The notes beneath the pieces were generated by a model. That model was given only the letters and a program-made list of their open reading frames with translations, had not been told where the DNA came from and searched no databases. 64,000 nucleotides of DNA from Opitutaceae bacterium (lineage in GTDB: Bacteria; Verrucomicrobiota; Verrucomicrobiia; Opitutales; Opitutaceae): assembly GCA_027490995.1 (NCBI GenBank), contig JAIXWY010000003.1:1-64000 (forward strand). Reading direction: 5' to 3'. Made by a program: the position numbers and the translations under genes. Positions 17,026 to 25,779 of this stretch are shown here, one piece after another (positions within the stretch are counted from its first letter, which is position 1; each line of letters begins with the position of its first letter).

Positions 17026-18678
17026 CTACTTCTTGGCCGCGGGTGTGGGCAGGCAGACGCCGCAGCCGCTGACGAAAAAGTCGTTGCCCTTGTCGTCGAC
17101 GAGGATGAACGCGGGGAAGTCCTCCACCTCGATGCGCCAGATCGCCTCCATGCCGAGCTCGGGGTATTCGATGACCTCGACCTTGCGAATGTTTTCCTTG
17201 GCGAGAATCGCCGCGGGACCGCCGATGCTCCCGAGATAGAACCCGCCGTGTTTCTTGCACGCGGCGGTCACCGCTGGGCTTCGGTTGCCCTTGGCCAGCA
17301 TGATCATGGAGCCGCCGTGGGACTGGAACAGATCGACATAGCTGTCCATGCGGCCTGCGGTGGTCGGTCCGAAGGAACCCGAGGCGTAGCCCTTGGGAGT
17401 CTTGGCCGGACCAGCGTAGTAGACGGGATGATCCTTGAAGTAGTCGGGCAGCCCCTGACCGGCGTCCACGCGCTCCTTCAGTTTCGCGTGAGCCGAGTCG
17501 CGGGCGACGATCAAGGGGCCGGTGAGCAGAACGCGGGTGGTGACGGGGTGCTTGGATAGCTCGGCGAGGATCGCCGGCATCGGCTGGCGCAGGTCGATGC
17601 GGACCACGTGATCGTCCTTGAGCGTGCGCTCTCCGGCGGGGATGAAGCGACCCGGATTGGTCTCGAGCTTTTCGAGGAAGATCCCGTCGCGGGTGATCTT
17701 GCCCTTGATATTGCGGTCGGCGGAGCAGGACACGCCCATGCCCACGGGGCAGCTTGCGCCGTGGCGTGGGAGGCGGATGACGCGGACATCGAGGGCGAAG
17801 TACTTTCCGCCGAACTGGGCGCCGATCCCGCTTTGCTGGGCGAGCTGGAGAATCTTGGCCTCCCACTCGACGTCGCGGAAGGCGCGGCCGTGGGCGTTGC
17901 CGGAGGTGGGCAGCGTGTCGTAGTACTTCGTTGAAGCGAGCTTCACGGTCTTCAGGCAGGCTTCCGCGCTGGTACCGCCGATGACAAACACGAGATGGTA
18001 GGGTGGGCAGGCGGCGGTGCCGAGGTAGGGAAGCTTGTCGACGACGAACTTCTCGAGGCTCTTGGGATTGAGCAGCGCGCGGGTTTCTTGGAAGAGAAAC
18101 GTCTTATTCGCGGAGCCGCCGCCCTTGGCGACGAACAGGAATTCGTAGGCGGAGCCCTCCGTGGCGTAGAGATCGATCTGAGCCGGCAGGTTGGTGCCGG
18201 TGTTCGTCTCGTTCCACATGTCGAGCGGGGCGGTCTGCGAGTAGCGCAGGTTCTCCTTCGTGTAGGTCTCGTAGATGCCCTTGGAAATCCACTCCGCGTC
18301 GTTGGCTCCGGTCCAGACCTGCTGGCCCTTCTTGGCGACCACCGTGGCCGTGCCGGTGTCCTGACAGAACGGCAGGATCCCCTCGGCGGAAATCTCGGCG
18401 TTCTTCAGGAGTGTCCGGGCGACGTAGTGGTCGTTGTTGGAGGCTTCGGGATCCTTGAGGATCGCGGCGACCTGCTCGAGGTGCTTGGTGCGCAGGAGGA
18501 ATTGCGTGTCGCGCAGGGCGTGCTGTGCGAGGAAGGCGAGGGCCTCGGGCTCGACCTTGAGGATTTCGCGGCCCTCGAACATCGCGGTGCTCACGCCCTC
18601 GTGGGAAAGAAGCCGGTACTCGGTGTCGTCGGCTTCGAGAGGGAAAGGATCCTGGTAGACGAAAGGAGGCGTAGGCAT
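17026..18678 (-). CDS. fumA: Class I (iron-sulfur) fumarate hydratase
   Basis: Interconverts fumarate and malate in the TCA cycle using a [4Fe-4S] cluster. The 550-residue product is the single-chain form with N-terminal alpha-like and C-terminal beta-like parts fused. Cluster-type cysteines are seen in [26 protein letters not shown] and [53 protein letters not shown] and [20 protein letters not shown] are family hallmarks. The ATG at 18678 has AGGAGG-like sequence upstream. The class I enzyme is oxygen-sensitive compared with FumC. It may form a leftward unit with the upstream isomerase gene, 112 bases away. Confidence 0.93.
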   Translation of the reverse strand: MPTPPFVYQDPFPLEADDTEYRLLSHEGVSTAMFEGREILKVEPEALAFLAQHALRDTQFLLRTKHLEQVAAILKDPEASNNDHYVARTLLKNAEISAEGILPFCQDTGTATVVAKKGQQVWTGANDAEWISKGIYETYTKENLRYSQTAPLDMWNETNTGTNLPAQIDLYATEGSAYEFLFVAKGGGSANKTFLFQETRALLNPKSLEKFVVDKLPYLGTAACPPYHLVFVIGGTSAEACLKTVKLASTKYYDTLPTSGNAHGRAFRDVEWEAKILQLAQQSGIGAQFGGKYFALDVRVIRLPRHGASCPVGMGVSCSADRNIKGKITRDGIFLEKLETNPGRFIPAGERTLKDDHVVRIDLRQPMPAILAELSKHPVTTRVLLTGPLIVARDSAHAKLKERVDAGQGLPDYFKDHPVYYAGPAKTPKGYASGSFGPTTAGRMDSYVDLFQSHGGSMIMLAKGNRSPAVTAACKKHGGFYLGSIGGPAAILAKENIRKVEVIEYPELGMEAIWRIEVEDFPAFILVDDKGNDFFVSGCGVCLPTPAAKK

Positions 18679-18790
18679 GTCGTTGCGTAGAGCACGATAA
18701 CCGCCCGGGCGGCGGAGACAAGCCGGTGCGCGGGGTTGCGCCGGCAGGCCGGTGCAGGTGTTGTGGGCGGAGCGGCCCGGCTCGTGCGGC

Positions 18791-19783
18791 TCAGACGATC
18801 TTGAGCTTGGGCAGATCTTGTCCGTCGACGAGACCGACCGGGCGGTTGCGGCCATCGACCACGATGAGATCGTCGATCTTGTGGGCCTCGAACAACCGCA
18901 GCGCATCGACGCCAAGCGCGGTGTCGCGGATCGTCTTGGGGCGGCGCGTCATGAACTGCGCGACGGGCGAGGTCAGGAACGCCGGGCCCGTGGACAAGGC
19001 GGCGCGGCGGACATCGCCGTCGGTGAGAATACCGCTGAGCCGCCCGCCGCGGGCCGACGTGAGGGCGATGGACCCGCTCTTGGCCTTGGTCATGGCGAGG
19101 ATCGCATCCTGGACCGAAACGGAGTCGGGTGCGAGGGCGAGGCGCTCACCGGTGCGCATGATATCGCGGACGCGCAGCAGCAGCACGCGGCCCAAGTTTC
19201 CGGCTGGATGGAAACGCGCAAAGTCGTCGCGGGTCAGCCCTCTCGCCTCGAGCAGCACCATGGCGAGGGCGTCGCCGAGGGCGAGGGCGGCGGTGGTGCT
19301 GGCGGTGGGGGCGAGGGCGAGGGGGCAGGCCTCGCGGGGCACGTGGTAGATGAGCTGCAGATCGGCGTTGCGGGCGAGTTCGGAGTCGGGCGTGGACGTG
19401 AATGCGACGATGCGGACCCCGAAGCGCTTCAGGCATGGCACGAGGCGGATGATCTCCTCGGATTGGCCGCTGTTGCTGAGCAGCAGTGCGAGATCGCCGT
19501 TCTCGACCAGGCCCAGATCGCCGTGGAGGGCTTGAGTGGGATCGAGGAAGCACGACGAAATGCCCGTGCTGTTGAACGTGCCGCAGAGTTTTTGGGCGAT
19601 GTGGGCGGACTTGCCAACGCCGGAGAAGATCAGCCGTTGGCCGCGGCTCGCGGCGTCCTCAATCGCTGATGCCACGGCCACGAATGACGCATCGAGGCCC
19701 CGCGACGTGGCGCGGATGGCGGCGGTTTCGATGTTCAGGCAAGCCCGGGCGCGGGCGAGAGCGGTTTTGGAGTTCAGCGCCAT
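18791..19783 (-). CDS. kdsD: D-arabinose-5-phosphate isomerase (KpsF/GutQ family)
   Basis: Converts ribulose-5-phosphate to arabinose-5-phosphate, the first step toward KDO for lipopolysaccharide. The 330-residue product has an N-terminal SIS sugar-isomerase domain ([44 protein letters not shown]) and two C-terminal CBS domains ([12 protein letters not shown] and [12 protein letters not shown]). The [14 protein letters not shown] link is typical of the family. The ATG at 19783 matches the family start; the frame could extend 20 codons further, but that part is Arg-rich and atypical. Its presence implies a KDO-containing outer membrane. Confidence 0.92.
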   Translation of the reverse strand: MALNSKTALARARACLNIETAAIRATSRGLDASFVAVASAIEDAASRGQRLIFSGVGKSAHIAQKLCGTFNSTGISSCFLDPTQALHGDLGLVENGDLALLLSNSGQSEEIIRLVPCLKRFGVRIVAFTSTPDSELARNADLQLIYHVPREACPLALAPTASTTAALALGDALAMVLLEARGLTRDDFARFHPAGNLGRVLLLRVRDIMRTGERLALAPDSVSVQDAILAMTKAKSGSIALTSARGGRLSGILTDGDVRRAALSTGPAFLTSPVAQFMTRRPKTIRDTALGVDALRLFEAHKIDDLIVVDGRNRPVGLVDGQDLPKLKIV

Positions 19784-19857
19784 TTCGCGTTTGAGTCGGT
19801 TGCGGAAACGGTGAACGGTGCGGTGCTTCGCTCTCCCAGACAATCCCTTTTCGGACG

Positions 19858-20763
19858 ATGCCGCGCCGCTCTCTCCTGTTTCCGCTGCTCCTCGTGGGAC
19901 TCCTGCTTGCGCTGGCTGGATGCGAGGGTGGCGAGCGGATCGGTTTGACGGCGGAGACGGATGATCCGGGCTACCGCCGGGGCAAAGAACTCCTGCGCCA
20001 AGGGCGGAACCAGGAGGCGCTGAGTGCCTTTTTGAAGGTGATCGAACGTCGTGATGACGACGCCGCGGAATCGCATTTGGAGGCGGGCTTGCTGTACCAA
20101 CAGCACATCCGGGATCCGATCGCGGCGATTTACCACTATCGCAAGTTCCGCGAGATCAAGCCCAACTCCCCGCAGGCCGATCTGGTGCGGCAACGAATCG
20201 ATGCCGCCAAGCGAGAGTTCGCGAGCACCCTGCCGGGCGATCCGCTGAATAATGCGGTCGATCCCCGCTTCAACTCTTACGACCAGGTCGAGCGACTCCG
20301 GCGTGAGAACGAAGCCCTCAAGGCCGATCTCGCCGACTTTCGGGCTCGGGGCCTAGCCCGCTCAAGCGCCTCGGTGGCGACCGGGCCGGAGCGCGAAACG
20401 ACGTCGACCGCCACCCTCGACGCGGGTCCGGCCCCGACTGCTCCAGTCGCAGATGCTTCGCCGCTGGTGGCATTGGACGTCTCCTTGACGGATCGCTCGG
20501 CCAGCACGCTCTCGGAGCGTCCCGCCGTGGCTGAGGAGGAGGCTCCGTTGCTTCGCGCCCAAGCGCCACCGGTGGCAACGCCGGCTCCTGCTGCCGCGGC
20601 GACAACGCGCTCCCATGTGGTGGTCCGCGGAGACACCCTGCAAAGCATCGCTCTGCGGTACTACGGTGACCGCAGTCGCTTCCGTGATATCTATGCGGCG
20701 AACCGCGGGTTGATGAATTCGCCCAACGATCTGCGGATCGGCATGGAGCTCAAGCTCCCGTAA
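19858..20763 (+). CDS. LysM-domain lipoprotein with TPR-like region
   Basis: The 301-residue product begins with a signal peptide and lipobox (LLVGLLLALAGC, Cys at 21), so it should be a lipoprotein. Residues 35-110 form TPR-like helices (GKELLRQGRNQEALSAFLKV, AIYHYRKFREIKPNSPQA), followed by a coiled segment (VERLRRENEALKADLADFRA), a low-complexity Pro/Ala linker, and a C-terminal LysM peptidoglycan-binding domain (HVVVRGDTLQSIALRYYG, about 258-300). A role in cell-wall anchoring or envelope assembly is likely. It is divergent from kdsD and its 3' end overlaps the convergent mocA-like gene by 14 bases. Confidence 0.85.
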   Translation: MPRRSLLFPLLLVGLLLALAGCEGGERIGLTAETDDPGYRRGKELLRQGRNQEALSAFLKVIERRDDDAAESHLEAGLLYQQHIRDPIAAIYHYRKFREIKPNSPQADLVRQRIDAAKREFASTLPGDPLNNAVDPRFNSYDQVERLRRENEALKADLADFRARGLARSSASVATGPERETTSTATLDAGPAPTAPVADASPLVALDVSLTDRSASTLSERPAVAEEEAPLLRAQAPPVATPAPAAAATTRSHVVVRGDTLQSIALRYYGDRSRFRDIYAANRGLMNSPNDLRIGMELKLP

Positions 20764-21379
20764 GCCCGAGCGCCGCGCGGGCGCGGTCGTGATCGGCGGG
20801 CGTATCGATGTCGAGCGAGAGTTCCTGAAAGTCTTCCGCCTCCGCTTCCCCGCGGTCCCGGGCGGCGGCGATCAGCTCGCGGGCGCCGTGATCACCGTTG
20901 AGCGACTCAAGCGCCGCAAAGTGGGGCGAGGTAAAAAGTGCCGGCGCGCCGAGCCGCCCATGGTAACGCGCGGCGACGATGCCGGCGCCGCTCGCGTGCT
21001 GTCGCGCGATCAGACGGGTGATCACCTCCGCGCTGAAGTGGGGCTGATCACAGAGTGCAAACACGGCGCCGTCGATCTCCCGCGAGAAGCAGCGCAGCGT
21101 GGCGAGGCCGGCCCGCAGGGACGAGGCCATTCCTTCGGGCCAGGCCGCGTTTTCGGCGACGAGCACGGGCAGCGCCGCCAGTGCCGTCCGTACGCCCGTC
21201 GCGTGAGCCCCAGCCACCACGACGATCGGCCAGGCGGTGGACGCCAGCGCCGCTTCCGCCGCCCGAACAACGAGCGGACGACCGCCGAGGACCAGCAGGG
21301 GTTTGGGCTGCCCGAGTCGCGAACCCGCGCCGGCGGCGAGGATGACGCACCCGACACGTTGGCAGGGCGCAACGCTCAT
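20750..21379 (-). CDS. MocA/MobA-like nucleotidyltransferase
   Basis: A 209-residue NTP-transferase of the group that attaches CMP or GMP to molybdopterin. The N-terminal loop ILAAGAGSRLGQPKPLLVLG (about 11-30) and ALCDQPHFSAEVI (metal-binding Asp) are intact. Within this family, coupling to an XdhC gene points to MocA-type molybdopterin cytidylyltransferase, serving xanthine dehydrogenase-like enzymes. The start overlaps the xdhC stop by 4 bases (ATGA), so the two are co-translated. No molybdenum hydroxylase subunits are in the window. Confidence 0.85.
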   Translation of the reverse strand: MSVAPCQRVGCVILAAGAGSRLGQPKPLLVLGGRPLVVRAAEAALASTAWPIVVVAGAHATGVRTALAALPVLVAENAAWPEGMASSLRAGLATLRCFSREIDGAVFALCDQPHFSAEVITRLIARQHASGAGIVAARYHGRLGAPALFTSPHFAALESLNGDHGARELIAAARDRGEAEAEDFQELSLDIDTPADHDRARAALGLTGA

Positions 21380-22383
21380 CGCGGGTGAATCGGTTGGCTC
21401 CGCTCGCGGAGCGGACGACCGTCGCGTCCGGAGAGACGGCATTGAATTTCAGACACGATGGACAAAGCGACCGCCGCCGGCCCGTCGCCGCCGAGATCGA
21501 GCCCGACCGGTGCGTGGAGCAGATCGTCGCGCACGGCGGGCGTGACCGATGGCGGAGCGAGTGCAGCAACCTCGCGAAGGAGGCGGTCCCCCCGGGCGCG
21601 CGGCCCGAGCAGCCCCAGATAGGCGAGGGGCCTTGGGCGCAGCCCGGCGAGCAGGGGCAGATCGTGGACGTAGTGGTGAGTCATGATCACCGCCCCGGTC
21701 CTCTCGTCGGTCGTCGCCGCGCCGAGCAGCGAGTCAATGGAACCGGTGTGCCACGCGACGGCTTCCGGAAAACGCTCCCGAGTGGGGAGCGCGGGCCGGG
21801 GATCGAACACGCTGATCTCCCAGCCGAGGGCGGCGCCAAAGCGCACCAGCGGGCGGGCATCGTCGCCCGCGCCGAACACGAGAAGGCGGAACGGCGGAGG
21901 AATCGCGTCGATGAAGCAATCCTCCCCGGAGACCGAAGGGAACTCAGGCGTGGCCAGCGCGGTACTCCGCGCCCGGCGCGCGGCCGGGCCGAAGGTGACA
22001 CCGAGCCGGATCTCCTGCCGGGCCCGGGCTGCGGCCCGTACCGGCGCCACCCACGTGGGGCAGGAGGGGAGGGGCTCGATCAGGATCCGGACGACTCCGT
22101 GGCAACCGAGGCCCACGCCCCAGACTAGGTCGTTCTCCTCCCGAGTGTCATAGGTGGCCACCTCCGGCGTGCTGGCTTCGCGGACGCGCGCGCAACGCGC
22201 CAGCACATCGGCTTCGAGACACCCGCCGCTGAGGGTGCCGAATGAAGTGCCTCTGGCCGTTAGCAGGAGCCGGGCTCCTGCCCGGCGGTAGGATGAGCCC
22301 GACACCTCCACCAGCGTCGCCAGGGCTGCCGGGAAAGTCCCGGGGTCGCCCAAATGCTCGAGAAGGGTGGAGAACTCGTTCAC
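21376..22383 (-). CDS. XdhC/CoxI-family molybdenum enzyme maturation factor
   Basis: The product (335 residues) has the two parts of XdhC: an N-terminal XdhC/CoxI domain (ATLVEVSGSSYRRAGARLLL, TLSGGCLEADVL, VWGVGLGCHGVVRILIEPL) and a C-terminal Rossmann domain (FRLLVFGAGDDARPLVRFG, then AVIMTHHYVHDLPLL and LGLLGPRARGDRLL). XdhC binds sulfurated Mo cofactor and inserts it into xanthine dehydrogenase-like enzymes. The GTG at 22383 is a reasonable start because upstream codons are Arg-rich and lack domain character, but no good Shine-Dalgarno sequence is seen, so the start is uncertain. It leads a two-gene unit with the MocA-like gene. Confidence 0.85.
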   Translation of the reverse strand: MNEFSTLLEHLGDPGTFPAALATLVEVSGSSYRRAGARLLLTARGTSFGTLSGGCLEADVLARCARVREASTPEVATYDTREENDLVWGVGLGCHGVVRILIEPLPSCPTWVAPVRAAARARQEIRLGVTFGPAARRARSTALATPEFPSVSGEDCFIDAIPPPFRLLVFGAGDDARPLVRFGAALGWEISVFDPRPALPTRERFPEAVAWHTGSIDSLLGAATTDERTGAVIMTHHYVHDLPLLAGLRPRPLAYLGLLGPRARGDRLLREVAALAPPSVTPAVRDDLLHAPVGLDLGGDGPAAVALSIVSEIQCRLSGRDGRPLRERSQPIHPR

Positions 22384-22934
22384 CGGATTCGGAGACTGGA
22401 GAAATTCATGGCCCCGGCAAGCGGGTCGAGCGGATCGGCCGGGAGAAAGTGACCCCCGATCGCGAAGGCTACGTTGCCGACCCCGACCTGGCCTGGGTGA
22501 TTGCCGATGCTCGGCCCCATCGAAACGCCTAGCCTCGAGATCGGCTATGGCCCGGATTCGCCGCTCTTCCCGCCTCCGCCTTGCTCCCCAAGCTCCGAGT
22601 CGTGGCGAATCAGTCCCTCCCCGCGCGCGTTTGTCGGAGCCCCCTGAACGCCTCCCGCTGACCTCGGCAATCGTCACCGTGAGTCGACGGCTCGGTAAAG
22701 GATGCCTCCTGCGAGAGGTTTTTCTCCCCAGTCCCTTTTTTGGCAGGCGCGCCGCGATCCTGAGCGACGGGTCGCGGACAGATCGATTTAAATGCAATTA
22801 AGCATCAATTATAATTTTTGAGTCACTTCTCGTTGCGCGATGGGGGCGGTCTTCTTAACGTCTTTTTCTTAAACGCAAGTCCTTCCCACAAGGGTTTGTG
22901 CGTTTAGCAAGCACACCAACCACCCACCACACCC
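22384..22934. other. Divergent intergenic region before a TonB receptor
   Basis: About 550 bases. The part near xdhC has no credible gene. From about 22785 the DNA turns AT-rich and holds a candidate promoter for the receptor. A stem-loop with TAAACGC (22870-22876) and GCGTTTA (22900-22906) lies in the predicted leader. No known riboswitch was recognised. Confidence 0.5.
22787..22815 (+). promoter_or_regulatory. Candidate sigma-70 promoter of the TonB receptor gene
   Basis: TTTAAA (22787-22792), a 17-base spacer and a perfect TATAAT (22810-22815). The -35 is weak. The transcript would have a leader of roughly 110 bases that includes the TAAACGC/GCGTTTA stem-loop. Confidence 0.45.
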
Positions 22935-25697
22935 ATGAATACTGATCAATCGAAGGAGAACGCTTCGGGCGTGCCGCTCTTCAGCGGCGTGCGTCCGTTT
23001 GCCTCCACCCGGATCGCTCGCCTGACCGCCATTATCGGTCTTTCGGCAGCGGTTTCGCTGTCCGCCCAGACGACGTCCTCGTCGTCCACCGCGGCGAAGG
23101 CGTCTGACGAGAAGTCGGACGAAGTGAAGCTCGAGAAGTTCGAGGTCACTGGCTCCCGCATCAAGCGCCTCGATGCCGAGACTCCGGCTCCGGTCGTTAA
23201 CTTTAGCGCCGCCGAGATCCGCCAAGGTGGCTTCACGTCCCTCGGTGACTTCGTGCAGAGCCTGCCGTTCAATACGGGCTCGTCGAATTCGGTCGTCCAG
23301 ACCGCCTCGTTCACGCGTGGCGCCGCGACGGTCAATCCCCGTGGTTTGGGCAGCAATCGCTTCCTCGTCCTCATCAACGGTCGCCGCTCGGTGGGCTACG
23401 CCCTGACCAACTCGAACAACCAGACGGTGTTCGACTTCAACTCCATTCCGCTCGCCGCGATTGACCAGATCTCCTACCTGAAGGACGGAGCGTCTGCGAT
23501 CTACGGTTCGGACGCCGTGACCGGCGTGATGGACATCAAGCTGAAGAAGAACTTCTCCGGCCTGCAGTCCGACGTCCTCGTGGGTAACACGATGGGCCAC
23601 GACACGTTCACCAAGCAGGCGTCGTTCCTCGTCGGTGCGCAGTCCGGCAAGACCTCGATCGTCTTCGTCGGCAGCTACGCCGGCGCGAATGACAACTTCA
23701 TCAAGGACTACGCTCGCTCCCGTTCGACCGACTATTCGGCCTTGGCTCCGAAGGGTCTGAACCAGAACAGCTCCTTGAACTGGCCGGCGAACCTGAACCT
23801 GACGGCAGCCCAAGCGGCGGCTGCGGGCTTCACCACCGGTTCCGGCCTGTACGTCCTCAGCGGTGGCCGGCCGACGGCGAATCCGACGAGGTCTCAGTTC
23901 ACCCGCGTCACCGCGGCCCCGAACGAGAACCGCTACGACTTCGCTCAGTCGTTCCAGCTCTTCCCGTCCTACGATTACTACGGCGTTTACACGAACCTCC
24001 GCCACGAGATCAACGACAACATCTACGTCTTCGGCGAGATCATCTACTCGAACAACCGTACCGACTACAGCTTCACGCCGTCCGTCATTCAAAGCACGCA
24101 GAACCCCGGCACCGGCCCGACCGGCCTGCTGAATGTCCCGCCGACCAACCCGTACAATCCGTTCGGCTTCGACATCACGAACTTCCTGTACCGCACGAAC
24201 TTCGGTCAGCCGCGTCGGTTCGATACGTCATCCACCGCCTCCACGTACTTGATCGGTATCGGTGGCACGCTGCCGAACAACTGGACCTGGGAAGCGGGCG
24301 CTTCGCTGGCTTCCGGCGAGGTCAACGGTGTTTCGCGCAATCAGATCCGCGCTGCTGACCTGCAGGCCGCGCTGAATGGCACGACCCGCCAGACCGCGCT
24401 GAATCCGTTCGGTCCGTCCGACAATCAAGACGTCGTCAACCGTCTCTTCACGGTCTCGAACAGCGTGTATTCCGCCAAGGCGCAGATGTTCGACTTCACG
24501 GTCTCGGGTAACCTCTTCGAGCTGCCGGGTGGCGAGATCGGCATCGCGGCTGGCGCTGAGGCCCGCAAGGACATCATCGACCAAGCTCCGGACACCGCCT
24601 CCTTCGTCGGTTCCGGCGGCGGCACCCCGTACCGCGGCGATCGCGAGATCTTCTCGGCCTACACGGAAGCCACCTTCCCGATCACCCGCTCGATCGAGGC
24701 TCAGCTGGCGGCCCGCTACGAGGACTACAGCGACTTCGGCAACACCACGAAGCCCAAGATCGGCGCCAAGTGGAAGCTCCCGCAGACCAAGTGGGTCGAC
24801 GTGCTCCTCCGCGCTTCGTTCTCGCAGTCCTTCAAGGCTCCGGACCTCGGCCGTCTCTACACCGCCGCGACCGTCGCCTTCAGCTCGAACGTACGCCAGG
24901 ACCCGAAGCGCCCGCAGGATCCCGCCACCCAGCTCCGTATCGTCACCTCGGGTAACGCGGCGCTGCAGCCGGAAGAGGCCGATGCCTATTACGCCGGTGC
25001 GGTGTTCGATGTGAAGGCCGTCAAGGGCCTTTCCTTCGCGGTCGACTACTTCCAGTTCGAGATCAACGACGTGATCTCGAGCCCGTCCGACACGACGCTG
25101 CTCGCGCGTGAAGATCAGTTCCCGGGTGCCGTCGTCCGCGACACCACCCAGGGCAACCCTGGCCCGATCCTCTTCATCCGCCGCGTTCCGTTCAATGTCG
25201 CGAAGCAGTGGTACGAGGGCATGGACTTCGAGGCCAAGTATGACATCCGCGACACGCGCCTGGGCCGCTTCCAGTTCGTGGCCAATGCGACGCGCACGCT
25301 GAGCATCAAGTCGAACTCCGGTATTGTAACCGCCAGCGGCAGTCTGCCGGCCGACTTCGAGAACGTCGGTCTCTACAATAACCCGAAGTGGAACGGTACG
25401 TTCGGCAGCTCCTGGGCCTACAAGAACTACAGCGCTTCCGCCCGCCTGAACTACATCGGTTCCTACTATAACGACGCCTACACCCTCGCGGGCTGGGGCG
25501 AAAAGGCGGTCGCCACCGTCAACACGAGCTTCACCTACAGCGGTTTCTGGGACACCCGGATGACCGTTGGTGTGAATAATCTGTTCGATCGCGAGCCGCC
25601 GTTCAACGGCTACGAGACGACCAGCTACGACCAGAGTACGTACGGCGGCATCGGCCTCGGCCGGTTCGTCTACCTGCGCCTGAGCCGCGACTTCTAA
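22935..25697 (+). CDS. TonB-dependent outer-membrane receptor
   Basis: A 920-residue outer-membrane transporter. The N-terminus has a long signal region (LTAIIGLSAAVSLSAQ, cut near residue 45), then a TonB-box-like stretch VKLEKFEVTGSRIKRLDAET. The plug domain runs about 75-200 (NPRGLGSNRFLVLINGRR, YLKDGASAIYGSDAVTGVMD), and a 22-strand barrel follows, ending in a C-terminal aromatic (GLGRFVYLRLSRDF). The ligand cannot be read from sequence. No SusD-like partner is present. The next gene is a secreted S9 peptidase, so peptide uptake is a fair guess. A strong terminator follows. Confidence 0.92.
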   Translation: MNTDQSKENASGVPLFSGVRPFASTRIARLTAIIGLSAAVSLSAQTTSSSSTAAKASDEKSDEVKLEKFEVTGSRIKRLDAETPAPVVNFSAAEIRQGGFTSLGDFVQSLPFNTGSSNSVVQTASFTRGAATVNPRGLGSNRFLVLINGRRSVGYALTNSNNQTVFDFNSIPLAAIDQISYLKDGASAIYGSDAVTGVMDIKLKKNFSGLQSDVLVGNTMGHDTFTKQASFLVGAQSGKTSIVFVGSYAGANDNFIKDYARSRSTDYSALAPKGLNQNSSLNWPANLNLTAAQAAAAGFTTGSGLYVLSGGRPTANPTRSQFTRVTAAPNENRYDFAQSFQLFPSYDYYGVYTNLRHEINDNIYVFGEIIYSNNRTDYSFTPSVIQSTQNPGTGPTGLLNVPPTNPYNPFGFDITNFLYRTNFGQPRRFDTSSTASTYLIGIGGTLPNNWTWEAGASLASGEVNGVSRNQIRAADLQAALNGTTRQTALNPFGPSDNQDVVNRLFTVSNSVYSAKAQMFDFTVSGNLFELPGGEIGIAAGAEARKDIIDQAPDTASFVGSGGGTPYRGDREIFSAYTEATFPITRSIEAQLAARYEDYSDFGNTTKPKIGAKWKLPQTKWVDVLLRASFSQSFKAPDLGRLYTAATVAFSSNVRQDPKRPQDPATQLRIVTSGNAALQPEEADAYYAGAVFDVKAVKGLSFAVDYFQFEINDVISSPSDTTLLAREDQFPGAVVRDTTQGNPGPILFIRRVPFNVAKQWYEGMDFEAKYDIRDTRLGRFQFVANATRTLSIKSNSGIVTASGSLPADFENVGLYNNPKWNGTFGSSWAYKNYSASARLNYIGSYYNDAYTLAGWGEKAVATVNTSFTYSGFWDTRMTVGVNNLFDREPPFNGYETTSYDQSTYGGIGLGRFVYLRLSRDF

Positions 25698-25742
25698 GCC
25701 GCGGCCGTGGCGGGTCTCCAGCGACCCGCACGGTTTTGCACT

Positions 25743-25779
25743 CCCCGCCTTGCGCTCCATGCGCAGGCGGGGTTTTTTT
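25743..25779 (+). terminator. Intrinsic terminator of the TonB receptor gene
   Basis: CCCCGCC (25743-25749) pairs with GGCGGGG (25766-25772), extended inside by TGCGC/GCGCA, and is followed by seven T residues (25773-25779). This is a textbook terminator. The last T directly precedes the ATG of the next gene. Confidence 0.9.

Noticed and set aside
22384..22800. Small gene or riboswitch between xdhC and the TonB receptor
   Set aside because: Short frames such as the one ending DPDLAWVIADARPHRNA have no start signal or family, and no cobalamin or Mo-cofactor aptamer core was recognised.
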